64,000 nucleotides of DNA from Vibrio sinaloensis (GTDB taxonomy: Bacteria > Pseudomonadota > Gammaproteobacteria > Enterobacterales > Vibrionaceae). The DNA lies in contig NZ_CP096199.1 of assembly GCF_023195835.1 (NCBI RefSeq), positions 2,170,001 through 2,234,000 of the forward strand, written 5' to 3'. The notes under the pieces are model-generated. The model worked only from the letters and a program-made list of their open reading frames with translations, had not been told where the DNA came from and searched no databases. A program made the position numbers and the translations under genes. Of the stretch, positions 49,752 through 58,474 are shown in pieces (the first letter of the stretch is position 1; each line of letters opens with the position of its first letter).

Positions 49752-49841
49752 ATGCAATGCCCTGAACATGAGAACCACTTAGTCGGGATTGGATTGGACA
49801 ATAAATGCCTTGAGCCAAACGAATATTACTTCACCAATTAA
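49752..49841 (+). CDS. Possible 29-aa ORF after the broken recombinase
   Basis: ATG 49752 with AAGGAG 4-5 bp upstream; the product starts MQCPEHENHLVGIGLDNKCL and has two Cys. It lies 9 bp after the recombinase stop and 11 bp before the next gene. I recognise no family; the RBS is the only real support. Confidence 0.3.
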   Translation: MQCPEHENHLVGIGLDNKCLEPNEYYFTN

Positions 49842-49852
49842 TTCAGGAAAGT

Positions 49853-50599
49853 ATGGAAACCTCGATTAACGAAACTTTGGCAAAAGGCTTGGCTACTAAG
49901 ATTATCAGAGAGTTCCACACTCATAAAATTGAGCCTTTGGGGATAGACCATTTTCCAAGAAGAAAGAAAATCCGAGAGGCTATCAAGTTCTTTAAGAAAG
50001 ATCCTACTCACCTAGTCGTGTCTGAAAACAGGTCAGAAACCTCTAAGTGGGAGTTGCTGTACGGAGGTTGGGCTCCGATATCTAGAGCAACGTTATCTAT
50101 CGATAAAAATGACGAAAATATGGAATACGACAAATTGGGCTTCGATATGGATCTGGATTTGCCTTCAGGTATCTATCGTCGATGCATCTTTTTTTCTCTT
50201 TCCAAGCATGGTCTTGAACGTTTAATCCTTAGGAAGAAACCGACCATCAAACATTACGTTAACGCTAGTCGATACTTAAACACGATAGTCGTGCCAATCA
50301 TTCAACAGTGTCTAGCTTTCATATCTGATTCAGATAGAAAGTCGAACCAATTAGTTGCTCACGCAGACGGCTTCGTTTTTTTGATTGAGTTATCGATCGG
50401 CGTAAATAGACATATGCAGCCATCAATGTCATTCCACACTATCACGGTAATGCCTGACAGTTATGATGGTGCGGTAAAACTAATAGAGGAAAACCCTAGA
50501 TACGGACTCAAGCCTATTAAAAATTATTCTTCATTTATCAACAACTTCGTTGTTGGTGATGTCGGACGAAAGCTACTTATAGACGGTGTAATGAAGTAA
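49853..50599 (+). CDS. Hypothetical island protein (248 aa)
   Basis: Not recognised. The sequence is soluble and basic at the N-terminus (HFPRRKKIREAIKFFKKD), with no signal peptide or membrane span. RBS GGAAAG precedes the ATG. It lies alone between the broken recombinase and the lipase-like gene in the island's variable end, the place where cargo accumulates. Confidence 0.7.
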   Translation: METSINETLAKGLATKIIREFHTHKIEPLGIDHFPRRKKIREAIKFFKKDPTHLVVSENRSETSKWELLYGGWAPISRATLSIDKNDENMEYDKLGFDMDLDLPSGIYRRCIFFSLSKHGLERLILRKKPTIKHYVNASRYLNTIVVPIIQQCLAFISDSDRKSNQLVAHADGFVFLIELSIGVNRHMQPSMSFHTITVMPDSYDGAVKLIEENPRYGLKPIKNYSSFINNFVVGDVGRKLLIDGVMK

Positions 50600-50781
50600 T
50601 TCCCTAGTAAAATCGCGGCTCACTTCTGCATATCGGGACAGAACTAATTAGACTATTTATACTAAGTTGCTCTTATCCCAGAAATAGCGAAGCTCCATCA
50701 CACCATACAAGCCTACATCATACAGTAATTGGGTCATCAAACTCCGCTGCTTAGATTCAGGAAAAATAGTAGTGCTCGTAT

Positions 50782-51750
50782 CTATAACCTGCCGTTTTCA
50801 ACTAAGAAATCTCTGTATTTTCCACTACAGCCTCTGGCGGTATTAGCTAATTTCAAGATCTCTAACGGTGGGGAAGTATAATTATCTTGTCTTCCAGACT
50901 GTTCGTAATACACCATATCAGCGAAAATCAGCATCTGCCTTGCTAGTACCCATCGACTGTGTAAATAAGCACTACTAGCATCGACTAGATCGTAGTCATC
51001 AGAAAAATTCTCATCTAAGGCACCTAGTGAACTAGGCCCTTCCTGCAAAATTCTACGTGGGAGATTCAATATTTCACCTTTTGCAGAAATCAAGTATAAC
51101 CGTGAGTCGACTTGTACTTTTTCCCCCGCTCTCGGACTCGAGTTAAACGCCCAAGCCTGAGTTACCTTGGAAGAGGTTCTGTCGTTACGTAGCACATTCA
51201 TTGCCAGACCACCACCAAGTGAGTAACCAGTAACGACCAACTTCGTTCCTTTGTATTTATCAGCAATTTTTAAGGTGTAGTCTTGAGCTGGTTTGTACTG
51301 TTTGGGAGCAGGATGTAAGTTGTGTCCACTATAATCCTTCCAAAATTGATCGGTGCCACGAAATGCTACGACCACTTCCTTAAGCTGAGTCCTATTGGAC
51401 TCTTCGTACACCCTAAAAGCGGTAGCTTGAAAGCCAGAGCTTTCATCAACTGAGGAGTCAATTTCTATGTAAGAAGGTAAGTTAAAATGTTTATCTTCAC
51501 TTTTTTCCTCCTTTTGCAGAACTACTGCTCCTAATAACGCATAAATATATCCTTCATAGGCGAGCCTTAACCGTTTATCTTTGTCAGCATTTATAGTGTT
51601 AGATTTCTGATAGTCTGGTGATGTTAAGTCCAAATAACGCGCGTTACACCATACATATCCTTCCTCTTTTCCCCAGTTAGTTGGAAACAAACTACAACTG
51701 GTCACAGACAATGCTACTGCAATAGTTACCAATGTCTTCAACATCTGCAC
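50782..51750 (-). CDS. Class 3 lipase-like lipoprotein
   Basis: 322 aa with a lipoprotein signal (MQMLKTLVTIAVALSVTSC, Cys19). The alpha/beta-hydrolase region has the oxyanion stretch VVVAFRGTD (about residues 126-134) and the nucleophile elbow TGYSLGGG with Ser177, as in class 3 lipases. A catalytic Asp and His would be expected later (candidates YDLVDAS and YLHSRW). It is probably attached to the outer membrane and acts on lipids. The gene is AT-rich and sits in the cargo end of the island. Confidence 0.8.
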   Translation of the reverse strand: MQMLKTLVTIAVALSVTSCSLFPTNWGKEEGYVWCNARYLDLTSPDYQKSNTINADKDKRLRLAYEGYIYALLGAVVLQKEEKSEDKHFNLPSYIEIDSSVDESSGFQATAFRVYEESNRTQLKEVVVAFRGTDQFWKDYSGHNLHPAPKQYKPAQDYTLKIADKYKGTKLVVTGYSLGGGLAMNVLRNDRTSSKVTQAWAFNSSPRAGEKVQVDSRLYLISAKGEILNLPRRILQEGPSSLGALDENFSDDYDLVDASSAYLHSRWVLARQMLIFADMVYYEQSGRQDNYTSPPLEILKLANTARGCSGKYRDFLVENGRL

Positions 51751-51962
51751 TCACTCCGTTTAATATGAGCCAATCTAAAAGGTTAGGAGAAGCAACGTTG
51801 ACCTGATATGCACCTTGTCACAAAAAACATGGTAGCCTGTACCTATATTGGGCATTTTAGAACATTGACCCTAACGAGCTTCTGTCTCTCTTCTAATTGA
51901 CCACTCCTATTAGATATCCGTACTATGAAATCATAATCAACATTACGTATTGGTAGTCGCAA

Positions 51963-52403
51963 ATGGAACCGTCAAAACAGTTAAATTGGGTTAAAGGCTT
52001 AAAGACAGCGTACCAGTGCCTTGGTGCTACTCAACGTGATCAATATTCTTGGGTCGCTCAAACCGATGAAACCTATGTGTTTTCTGCGGAAACAGACCAT
52101 ATAGATCCTGAAAACAACAAATACAGCCACAAGGCAGGGACGTTTTTCAAAAGAGTTCCAGCAATGACCAAAGAACTTGGCCATGAACCTCTAAGTGTCA
52201 GCCATTCCAAAGAATTATTTGAAGCTGTAACTGATGCAATGTCTCGGTCTATCGAATGCTATGTGATACTGGTAAAAGGCACTAAATTTGGAACTACCAA
52301 AGGAGGTGTTAAAGCTGGTTATGACAGCCACTTGTGGATAGTGAAGGAACTCAATGGATCGGTTGAGAAAGGCTATCAGTTCAAGCTCTGTCGAACACGG
52401 TGA
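51963..52403 (+). CDS. Hypothetical island protein (146 aa)
   Basis: Not recognised. A small soluble protein (KQLNWVKGLKTAYQCLG at the start; SHLWIVKELNGSVEKGYQFKL near the end) without signal peptide. The ATG has only a weak RBS. It is the last gene before attR and divergent from the lipase-like gene. Confidence 0.65.
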   Translation: MEPSKQLNWVKGLKTAYQCLGATQRDQYSWVAQTDETYVFSAETDHIDPENNKYSHKAGTFFKRVPAMTKELGHEPLSVSHSKELFEAVTDAMSRSIECYVILVKGTKFGTTKGGVKAGYDSHLWIVKELNGSVEKGYQFKLCRTR

Positions 52404-52565
52404 GCTAAAACTCGCTTTTGTCCATTAGCTAAACACTCGTTTAGAAGTGCAAAGGCGTGTTTATCGACATGCCCTACATAGCAACAGTCTTTTTGTATGA
52501 TTTTTACTCATGCATCAATATTCAACAAGTAATTCGGAAACTTGGATATTCAGCGTATTTCCTTT

Positions 52566-52585
52566 TTACCCAAACCGTTACCCAA
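52566..52585 (+). promoter_or_regulatory. Putative integrase arm-type sites, right end
   Basis: Two direct TTACCCAA octamers (52566-52573 and 52578-52585) lie about 55 bp inside attR, matching the three copies near attL. Confidence 0.6.
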
Positions 52586-52638
52586 ACAGAAAAATAAGAT
52601 CAAGAAAGCCATTTTATTACAAAAACTTAAAGCTTCAA

Positions 52639-52671
52639 TTCAAACCCCGCCAGCCCACCAAACGTTTGGAA
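52639..52671 (+). repeat. attR: partial duplicate of the tmRNA 3' end
   Basis: ATTCAAACCCCGCCAGC then CCACCAAACGTTTGGAA. Relative to attL it lacks one T before CCACCA and has two or three substitutions, so it is an aged copy that no longer encodes a working tmRNA end. It marks the right border. Confidence 0.85.
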
Positions 52672-52672
52672 A

Positions 52673-52706
52673 GGCGCTAACTCTTTGGAGTTAGCGCCTT
52701 TTTTGT
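52673..52706. terminator. Terminator just outside attR
   Basis: AAGGCGCTAACTC / GAGTTAGCGCCTT stem followed by TTTT. It lies between attR and the convergent methyltransferase-HNH gene. It may have been the ssrA terminator of an earlier inserted element or of the pre-island chromosome. Confidence 0.85.
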
Positions 52707-52716
52707 TCAAACTGTT

Positions 52717-54411
52717 CTATTCCCATTCATTGATCAGCAAACGGCTTTTTAGGCCCCTGACTTGGAACCCCATTGCTTCAAACACTTCTTCGCAATCTTC
52801 AGTGTGGCGAGAGATGTTGGGAAGTGAGAACGCAGCTTGTGTGAAAAATCGTTGTTTATACTCTGGCTCACTCAACCACGCCAGTTTCCACCACTCAACA
52901 ATACGCTGTTTCGAACTCGTTAGCTTTCTAGAAGAAGGGACTCGGCTACTCTTTTGCAGATTTTCTTTTTGAGTCGTTGGCAATAAGTTCCAATAGTCAT
53001 TGTTTGGCCAGTAGGTGAAGGGCAAACAGTGATCGACATGGATGTTTTTGCTGAGTTTTGCTCCACTCCAAACACTGTGTAAGTGATGATCGTTTGCCAA
53101 TAAGCTATCGATACGCTGCCTAATAGGACGAGTATCATGCTCTCTATCTATCCAAGCGAGGCTGTTGTGATAGGTTTGAAGTGACAGGTTTCTTTGCTGA
53201 TTGAGCACATAACTCTGCATCTCAAGCACCCACTGATTGACAACCAGTGGCTCAATCCATGAGTGATACAATCGCATGCACTCCCAAAGACTTTCATCAA
53301 GCACGAACTCACCAAAACTGGACAGAAATGCCATATCCAGTTGCACCGTAGGCTGCATTCTTTTCGCTTTGCGAGAAACCGTAAAGACTCGATTCTCTTT
53401 GCTACCGATATAAGTAAACTTGACCGGATTTTGAGTAATGGTACTGATAGCATCGCGCAGTGTACGTTGCAGCGCTTGAGCCTCCTCAGCAAAAAACAGA
53501 CTGCCAATAGACAGATCTTCTGGTGCTAAATGACTCATCTGCCCCCAGCCATCAGGCTTGATAAAGCTCAACCCCCGCGACGGATTGGAGTTTTGCTGAA
53601 TCTGCTCTTTATCTATCAAACGTTTGAATTGCCTAACCCAATACAACCCCACAAGACCAAGTGGTATCGCGACTCGAGCATCACTTCTGTCTATCACCGC
53701 GCCTGGGTGCGCATCCGCGATCCGCAACAAAGTCCTTAACAGTGCTAATTTGTAGGTCGCCGATTTACGATCATTCACGATGATATGTCGGATTTTATTG
53801 AGATCCCCGGAGCCATCATCAGGCAAGCTCATGACCATTGTCTGCCAACTGACCCCATCCCTTTTTAGGCTATCGTCACTCTGAGAGATATGGTTGACCA
53901 GCAACGCGCTATTTTTAGCCAGTTGCTGAATTTCTTCAACCGATACAGGATACGCCTGTCGGCCATCTTCAAACTCTCCATGGCGCAAGGTGATGATAAG
54001 ACGCCCATTAGTTTTGAGTAGATTAGATAGTTTTCGAAAAGCCCGTTGACGTGAACTTGGGGGAATGTGCATCCAAACAGCGCTGACAAGAATAACATCG
54101 AATCTGAGCCCAAGTGAGACAACCCGATTGAGTGACGGGAGCGTATCATTAAGCCAACTCACTCTGTCTTTGGTGTTTTCTCGGCCCAAATGACGCATAG
54201 CTTCGGCGGGCTCTACCGCAAAAACCTCGCAGCCTTGCTCAGCCATCCACTTTGCATCTCTGCCCGAGCCAGCGCCGATATCGAGAACTCTATCCCCTTT
54301 CATCGGCCAATGCGCCTTCCAACTGTCATGAGCGGATGGAAAGTCCAATTGATTGTACTGTTCGGCTAAGCGTGTAGCGTGACAGTGGTAGATGGAAGAA
54401 GAGTCGGACAT
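52717..54411 (-). CDS. SAM methyltransferase - HNH nuclease fusion protein
   Basis: 564 aa. Residues about 1-150 are a class I SAM-dependent methyltransferase: motif I VLDIGAGSG (42-50), an acidic AVEPAE (65-70), and VILVSAVWMHIPPSSR. The middle (about 200-440) is helical and unassigned; it contains RKSATYKLALLRTLLRIAD. The C-terminal part holds an HNH-type site, HVDHCLPFTYWPNND (from 458) with YWNLLPTTQKENLQK. I know no named system with this architecture. It lies just outside attR, suggesting remnant cargo of an earlier insertion. Confidence 0.75.
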   Translation of the reverse strand: MSDSSSIYHCHATRLAEQYNQLDFPSAHDSWKAHWPMKGDRVLDIGAGSGRDAKWMAEQGCEVFAVEPAEAMRHLGRENTKDRVSWLNDTLPSLNRVVSLGLRFDVILVSAVWMHIPPSSRQRAFRKLSNLLKTNGRLIITLRHGEFEDGRQAYPVSVEEIQQLAKNSALLVNHISQSDDSLKRDGVSWQTMVMSLPDDGSGDLNKIRHIIVNDRKSATYKLALLRTLLRIADAHPGAVIDRSDARVAIPLGLVGLYWVRQFKRLIDKEQIQQNSNPSRGLSFIKPDGWGQMSHLAPEDLSIGSLFFAEEAQALQRTLRDAISTITQNPVKFTYIGSKENRVFTVSRKAKRMQPTVQLDMAFLSSFGEFVLDESLWECMRLYHSWIEPLVVNQWVLEMQSYVLNQQRNLSLQTYHNSLAWIDREHDTRPIRQRIDSLLANDHHLHSVWSGAKLSKNIHVDHCLPFTYWPNNDYWNLLPTTQKENLQKSSRVPSSRKLTSSKQRIVEWWKLAWLSEPEYKQRFFTQAAFSLPNISRHTEDCEEVFEAMGFQVRGLKSRLLINEWE

Positions 54412-54701
54412 AAGAGTCTCAGCACAAGATGAAAATCAATCGGTTAGATATGCAATTGGACGATAACAAATATAGCAGTAGTTTTCAGCCAAATATCACT
54501 AAGCCTATGATAGAGCGCAAATAAGTGCTCAACTCCACTTATTTTCCTTGCCCCACCAATTACACCTCAAACCTTTAGACTCCAAAACGAAAACCAGTAT
54601 CAAAATCGACAAAATAAGTAAAATTTGCAGAAAAATGGCGAAATAGTTATACTTGCGTCACAAAATTTCATTTGAACTCAAATTATTGGAGGGCGCTTTT
54701 A

Positions 54702-54734
54702 GTGTTTTTCTTGTTAGAGAACAACACAGAATAA
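54702..54734 (+). CDS. Possible 10-aa leader ORF before the BCCT gene
   Basis: GTG at 54702 is 9 bp after a strong GGAGG and encodes MFFLLENNTE then TAA, ending 19 bp before the BCCT start, which has no visible RBS of its own. It may be a leader peptide that couples translation, or the match may be chance. Confidence 0.3.
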   Translation: MFFLLENNTE

Positions 54735-54753
54735 AAACGTTTACTTTGTATTT

Positions 54754-56364
54754 ATGGAAAATGCATTAAAAAAATATAGTATCGAAACGACTGATTATCA
54801 GGTTGGCCAAGACAACGTGCAGAAGTGGGGTTTCGATATCCACAATCCAGTGTTTGGGATTAGTGCTGGTCTTGTGATTCTTTGTCTTCTTTCTCTTCTT
54901 GTTGTCGATCCCGCTACCGCTCGCGACGCGCTAAACGGGCTCCGAAATAGCATCATCGCTGACTTTGACCTCTTCTTCATGTGGTCGACAAACTTTTTCA
55001 TTCTTTTTGCGATTGGCTTGCTGCTATCTCCGCTGGGGAAAATTCGTATTGGTGGTAAAGAGGCCAAAGCGGAGCACTCGACCCTCTCATGGCTGTCTAT
55101 GCTGTTTGCCGCTGGTATGGGTATTGGCCTGCTGTTTTGGAGTGTCGCCGAACCGACCGCCTACTTTACTGACTGGTGGGGTATGCCTCTTAATGCCGAA
55201 CCTTATAGTGCAGAGGCCAAGTCCTTGGCCATGGGTGCGACCATGTTCCATTGGGGTATCCACGGCTGGGCGATTTATGCCATTGTTGCTCTATCTCTTG
55301 CGTTCTTTGCCTTTAATAAGGGTTTGCCGCTTTCGCTGCGTTCAGCGTTTTATCCTCTGTTTGGTGACCGTGCCTGGGGATGGCTTGGCCACGTGATTGA
55401 TATTTTGGCGGTGCTATCGACCTTATTTGGTTTGGCCACCTCACTTGGCCTAGGTGCTCAACAAGCCACCAGCGGGATCAACCACGTGTTTGGTCTAGAC
55501 GGCGGCATCGGTATGCAGATGGTGGTTATTACTTTTGTTACCTTGATTGCCGTACTGTCGGTGATCCGTGGTATTGATGGTGGCGTTAAGCTCCTGAGTA
55601 ACGTCAACATGGTGATTGCATTTGCGCTGCTGGCGTTTGTCATTCTGATCAATTTCGACATCGCGTTTACCTCTATTTGGGATAGCACGCTGGCCTATGT
55701 GCAAAACATTTTGCCTCTGAGTAACCCTCATGGCCGTGAAGATACGGCGTGGATGCATGGCTGGACAGTGTTCTACTGGGCTTGGTGGGTCTCTTGGTCG
55801 CCATTTGTTGGTATGTTCATCGCGCGTGTTTCCAAAGGTCGCACCGTACGAGAGTTTATTTTTGCGGTGATTGTGATTCCAACAGTCGTTACCCTGATTT
55901 GGATGTCTGTGTTCGGTGGTATCGCCCTTGATCAAGTGGTAAACAAAGTAGGCGAGCTCGGCGCCAATGGCCTGACCGACATCTCGCTCACGCTATTCCA
56001 CGTTTACGATGCGCTGCCGTACAGCTCAATTATTTCAGTACTGTCTATTGGTTTGATTTTGGTGTTTTTCATCACCTCATCGGATTCAGGTTCACTGGTC
56101 ATCGACAGTATTACCGCTGGCGGTAAGATTGATGCGCCCGTACCACAACGTATTTTCTGGGCATGTATCGAGGGCTCTATCGCCGCAGTAATGCTGTGGA
56201 TTGGTGGTAAAGAAGCACTGCAAGCATTGCAGTCGGGTGTGGTCGCCACAGGTCTACCGTTTACCTTAGTGCTACTGGTGATGTGTGTGAGCTTGATTAA
56301 AGGTCTGCGCTCAGAGCTGCCAGCCTATCAAAGCACGACAAGCCAAAGCGTTGCGACTAGTTAG
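54754..56364 (+). CDS. BCCT-family compatible-solute transporter
   Basis: A 536-aa sodium- or proton-coupled carrier for glycine betaine, choline or related osmolytes. It has twelve hydrophobic helices and the family's Trp-rich signature WAWWVSWSPFVGMFIARVSK in TM8, followed by GRTVREF. The TM4 aromatic region is WSVAEPTAYF ... MFHWGIHGWAIY. Vibrio genomes carry several BCCT paralogues; this one's substrate cannot be told from sequence. The ATG has no clear Shine-Dalgarno. Upstream about 340 bp hold no full-size gene. Confidence 0.92.
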   Translation: MENALKKYSIETTDYQVGQDNVQKWGFDIHNPVFGISAGLVILCLLSLLVVDPATARDALNGLRNSIIADFDLFFMWSTNFFILFAIGLLLSPLGKIRIGGKEAKAEHSTLSWLSMLFAAGMGIGLLFWSVAEPTAYFTDWWGMPLNAEPYSAEAKSLAMGATMFHWGIHGWAIYAIVALSLAFFAFNKGLPLSLRSAFYPLFGDRAWGWLGHVIDILAVLSTLFGLATSLGLGAQQATSGINHVFGLDGGIGMQMVVITFVTLIAVLSVIRGIDGGVKLLSNVNMVIAFALLAFVILINFDIAFTSIWDSTLAYVQNILPLSNPHGREDTAWMHGWTVFYWAWWVSWSPFVGMFIARVSKGRTVREFIFAVIVIPTVVTLIWMSVFGGIALDQVVNKVGELGANGLTDISLTLFHVYDALPYSSIISVLSIGLILVFFITSSDSGSLVIDSITAGGKIDAPVPQRIFWACIEGSIAAVMLWIGGKEALQALQSGVVATGLPFTLVLLVMCVSLIKGLRSELPAYQSTTSQSVATS

Positions 56365-56489
56365 CCATTGAAAGTAATCCATATAATGAGCGCCCTGTGC
56401 GCTCATTTTTTTGTCTGCTCGTCTGCACTGCCGATCCTCGCAAAAACTGATGCGTATACTATGGTTACAGTTTCAGTTAAGGAGCAAAG

Positions 56490-56918
56490 ATGACTCAGCG
56501 AAATCCTATTCAAGTGGTAGCACTTGACCATGTCGTGGTTCGCACCACTCAACTTGACGCCATGCTGCATTTCTATCGCGATATTCTTGGCTGCCCTATT
56601 GAGCGTGAAAAAGAAGACATTGGCTTGGTTCAATGCCGCGCAGGCAGCGCGTTGATTGATATTGTTCCGGTAGACAGTGAATTGGGCAAACTTGGTGGTA
56701 AAGCGCCCCAACAGGATGGGCGCAATGTCGATCATTTCTGTTTGCAGATTGAAGACTTTGACGAACACGAGCTGCTTGATTACCTCAAGCAACATAATGT
56801 GACCACTTCAGAGTTTGCCAAACGTTACGGCGCGCAAGGCTTTGGTCGCTCTGTCTACTTAGAAGACCCCGAAGGCAACGTGGTCGAACTCAAACCACAC
56901 GTCAGATTCGAGCGCTAG
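56490..56918 (+). CDS. VOC-family (glyoxalase/dioxygenase superfamily) protein
   Basis: 142 aa, a single VOC domain: VVALDHVVVRTTQLDAMLHFY, GCPIERE, VDHFCLQIEDFD, and the terminal YLEDPEGNVVELKPH. His in LDHVVV, His in VDHFC and Glu in VVELK are the usual metal ligands. It could act in glutathione-thiol transfer, lyase or antibiotic-resistance chemistry; the substrate is unknown. RBS AAGGAG precedes the ATG; it is monocistronic. Confidence 0.9.
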   Translation: MTQRNPIQVVALDHVVVRTTQLDAMLHFYRDILGCPIEREKEDIGLVQCRAGSALIDIVPVDSELGKLGGKAPQQDGRNVDHFCLQIEDFDEHELLDYLKQHNVTTSEFAKRYGAQGFGRSVYLEDPEGNVVELKPHVRFER

Positions 56919-57032
56919 GCTTTCACCTATCTGTAAATCTCAAGGCAAATTGGGCAGGCAACGGCCACTATCAAACACCAAGGTTGCCTGTGGTGTGCGC
57001 CAAATGATCAACACAACAGTTTAGCTAACGGG

Positions 57033-58265
57033 CTATTTGGATTTCGCTAACTCGCCGTGTTTATTGGCGACTTTATCGCAGATGTAGCCACCGATAGGAA
57101 TCGCTGACGTTGCTGCCGGTGATGGTGCATTGCACACGTGGAGGCTACGCCGGCTTTGAGCAAATAAAAAGTCATGCACTAAGGTGCCATCACGCAACAC
57201 CGCCTGAGCGCGGATACCGGCAGGATAAGGTTGTAAGTCTTCAAGCTTTATCATTGGGCAATACTTGTTGACCCGCTTTAAATACCCAGCTTTCCACCAA
57301 GAGTCTTTCGTCTCGCTCAATCCAGTTTTAAAGTGCTTAGCGGTCACTTTCCAAAAACCACTAAATGTTAGCATCTCCCACACGTCGCGCCAGTTAAGGT
57401 TCAGCCGCCCATAGCCTTCTCGCTTAAACCCTTGCACCGCATTCGGGCCGACCGTTACCGAACCATCGATCATCTTGGTTAAATGCACACCCAAAAAAGG
57501 TAAATCCGGGTCTGGGATGGGATAGATGAGGTGATTAACAATCTGATTGTACTTACTGGGCAAGCGATAGTACTCACCGCGGTAAGGAATGATTTGAAAA
57601 TTACACTCGAGCCCCATCATCTTGACCATGCGATCGGCCATCAACCCAGAGCAGGTGATCAGAAACCGCGACCGATAGCGCCTGACACCCTGCGCTCCAT
57701 TGACAGTCACCTCTACCCAATCGCGCCGTTCAGTTATCGCCGTCACTTGACAAGATAGCGCCAGCTCACCGCCTGCCGTTTGGTATTCTTGCGCCATTGC
57801 TTGGGTCACTTGACGGTAGTCTACGATACTGGTGGTCGACACAAACAGCGCACCAAGCCCCACCACATTCGGCTCACGCTGCTTAAGCTGGTTTTGGTCT
57901 AACCGCTCGACCTCTAGACCATTGGCCTTACAGCGCTGATATAGTGCCTCCATCCGCTCGAGCTCTAAAGGTGTGGTGGCGACCAGCAACTTGCCACAGT
58001 TATCCAGCGCAATATTATGCTGCTGACAAAACGCCATCGTCGCCTGGGCGCCCTGTCGGCAAAACTCGGCTTTTAGGCTGCCGGGCGCATAATAAACCCC
58101 GGCATGAATAACGCCACTGTTATGTCCGGTTTGATGAGCCGCAAGCTGAGGCTCTTTTTCAACCACCAATACGGATGCCTGCGGCTGACGCACTTTAAGT
58201 TGCCATGCCGTGGAGATCCCGACAATTCCCCCACCCACGATGATGTAATCGTACATATTGTTCAA
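57033..58265 (-). CDS. lhgO: L-2-hydroxyglutarate oxidase
   Basis: An FAD-dependent enzyme oxidising L-2-hydroxyglutarate to 2-oxoglutarate with electrons to the quinone pool. The N-terminal dinucleotide fold is YDYIIVGGGIVGISTAW with the distal Glu in VVEKEP. HQTGHNSGVIHAGVYY and PYRGEYYRL match LhgO (YgaF), as does FLGVHLTKMIDGSVTVGPNAV. A TTG at 58265 has AGGAG exactly 7 bp upstream; the ATG three codons later has none, so TTG is the likely start. Confidence 0.9.
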   Translation of the reverse strand: MNNMYDYIIVGGGIVGISTAWQLKVRQPQASVLVVEKEPQLAAHQTGHNSGVIHAGVYYAPGSLKAEFCRQGAQATMAFCQQHNIALDNCGKLLVATTPLELERMEALYQRCKANGLEVERLDQNQLKQREPNVVGLGALFVSTTSIVDYRQVTQAMAQEYQTAGGELALSCQVTAITERRDWVEVTVNGAQGVRRYRSRFLITCSGLMADRMVKMMGLECNFQIIPYRGEYYRLPSKYNQIVNHLIYPIPDPDLPFLGVHLTKMIDGSVTVGPNAVQGFKREGYGRLNLNWRDVWEMLTFSGFWKVTAKHFKTGLSETKDSWWKAGYLKRVNKYCPMIKLEDLQPYPAGIRAQAVLRDGTLVHDFLFAQSRRSLHVCNAPSPAATSAIPIGGYICDKVANKHGELAKSK

Positions 58266-58474
58266 CTTAGCGCTCCTTATTGCCGTTCTCAGCCAGTTCC
58301 TTGGTTCAAACCCTATGTTAGTCTTGCCTATAAGCGATTGAAAGTTTTGGATATAGAGAAAAAGTTGTCAATTTGATGGTGCAGAAATGCAATTAATCGT
58401 CGAAAGTTTACGAAACATAGTTAAAATAGCCGGCCTAGATTTTTAAACCTACTTGTTTGGTCGAGGATCCTACA

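Larger units (their letters stand above)
36057..52671. mobile_element. Integrative island in ssrA, satellite-like, about 16.6 kb
   Basis: It is bounded by imperfect direct repeats of the tmRNA 3' end. It starts with a tyrosine integrase, followed in order by a hypothetical, AlpA-like, hypothetical, Toprim primase-like, RecA-fold helicase and small-terminase-like gene, all on the plus strand. The cargo is a type I R-M operon on the minus strand, a broken integrase, and several unknown genes. No capsid, tail or conjugation genes are present. The backbone fits phage-inducible chromosomal islands / P4-type satellites better than a prophage or ICE. Confidence 0.85.

Noticed and set aside
54555..54580. 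A third att-like site (CCCCACCAATTAC) beyond the methyltransferase-HNH gene
   Set aside because: Only CCACCAA matches the attL core and the following AACGTTTGG is absent; too short to claim.
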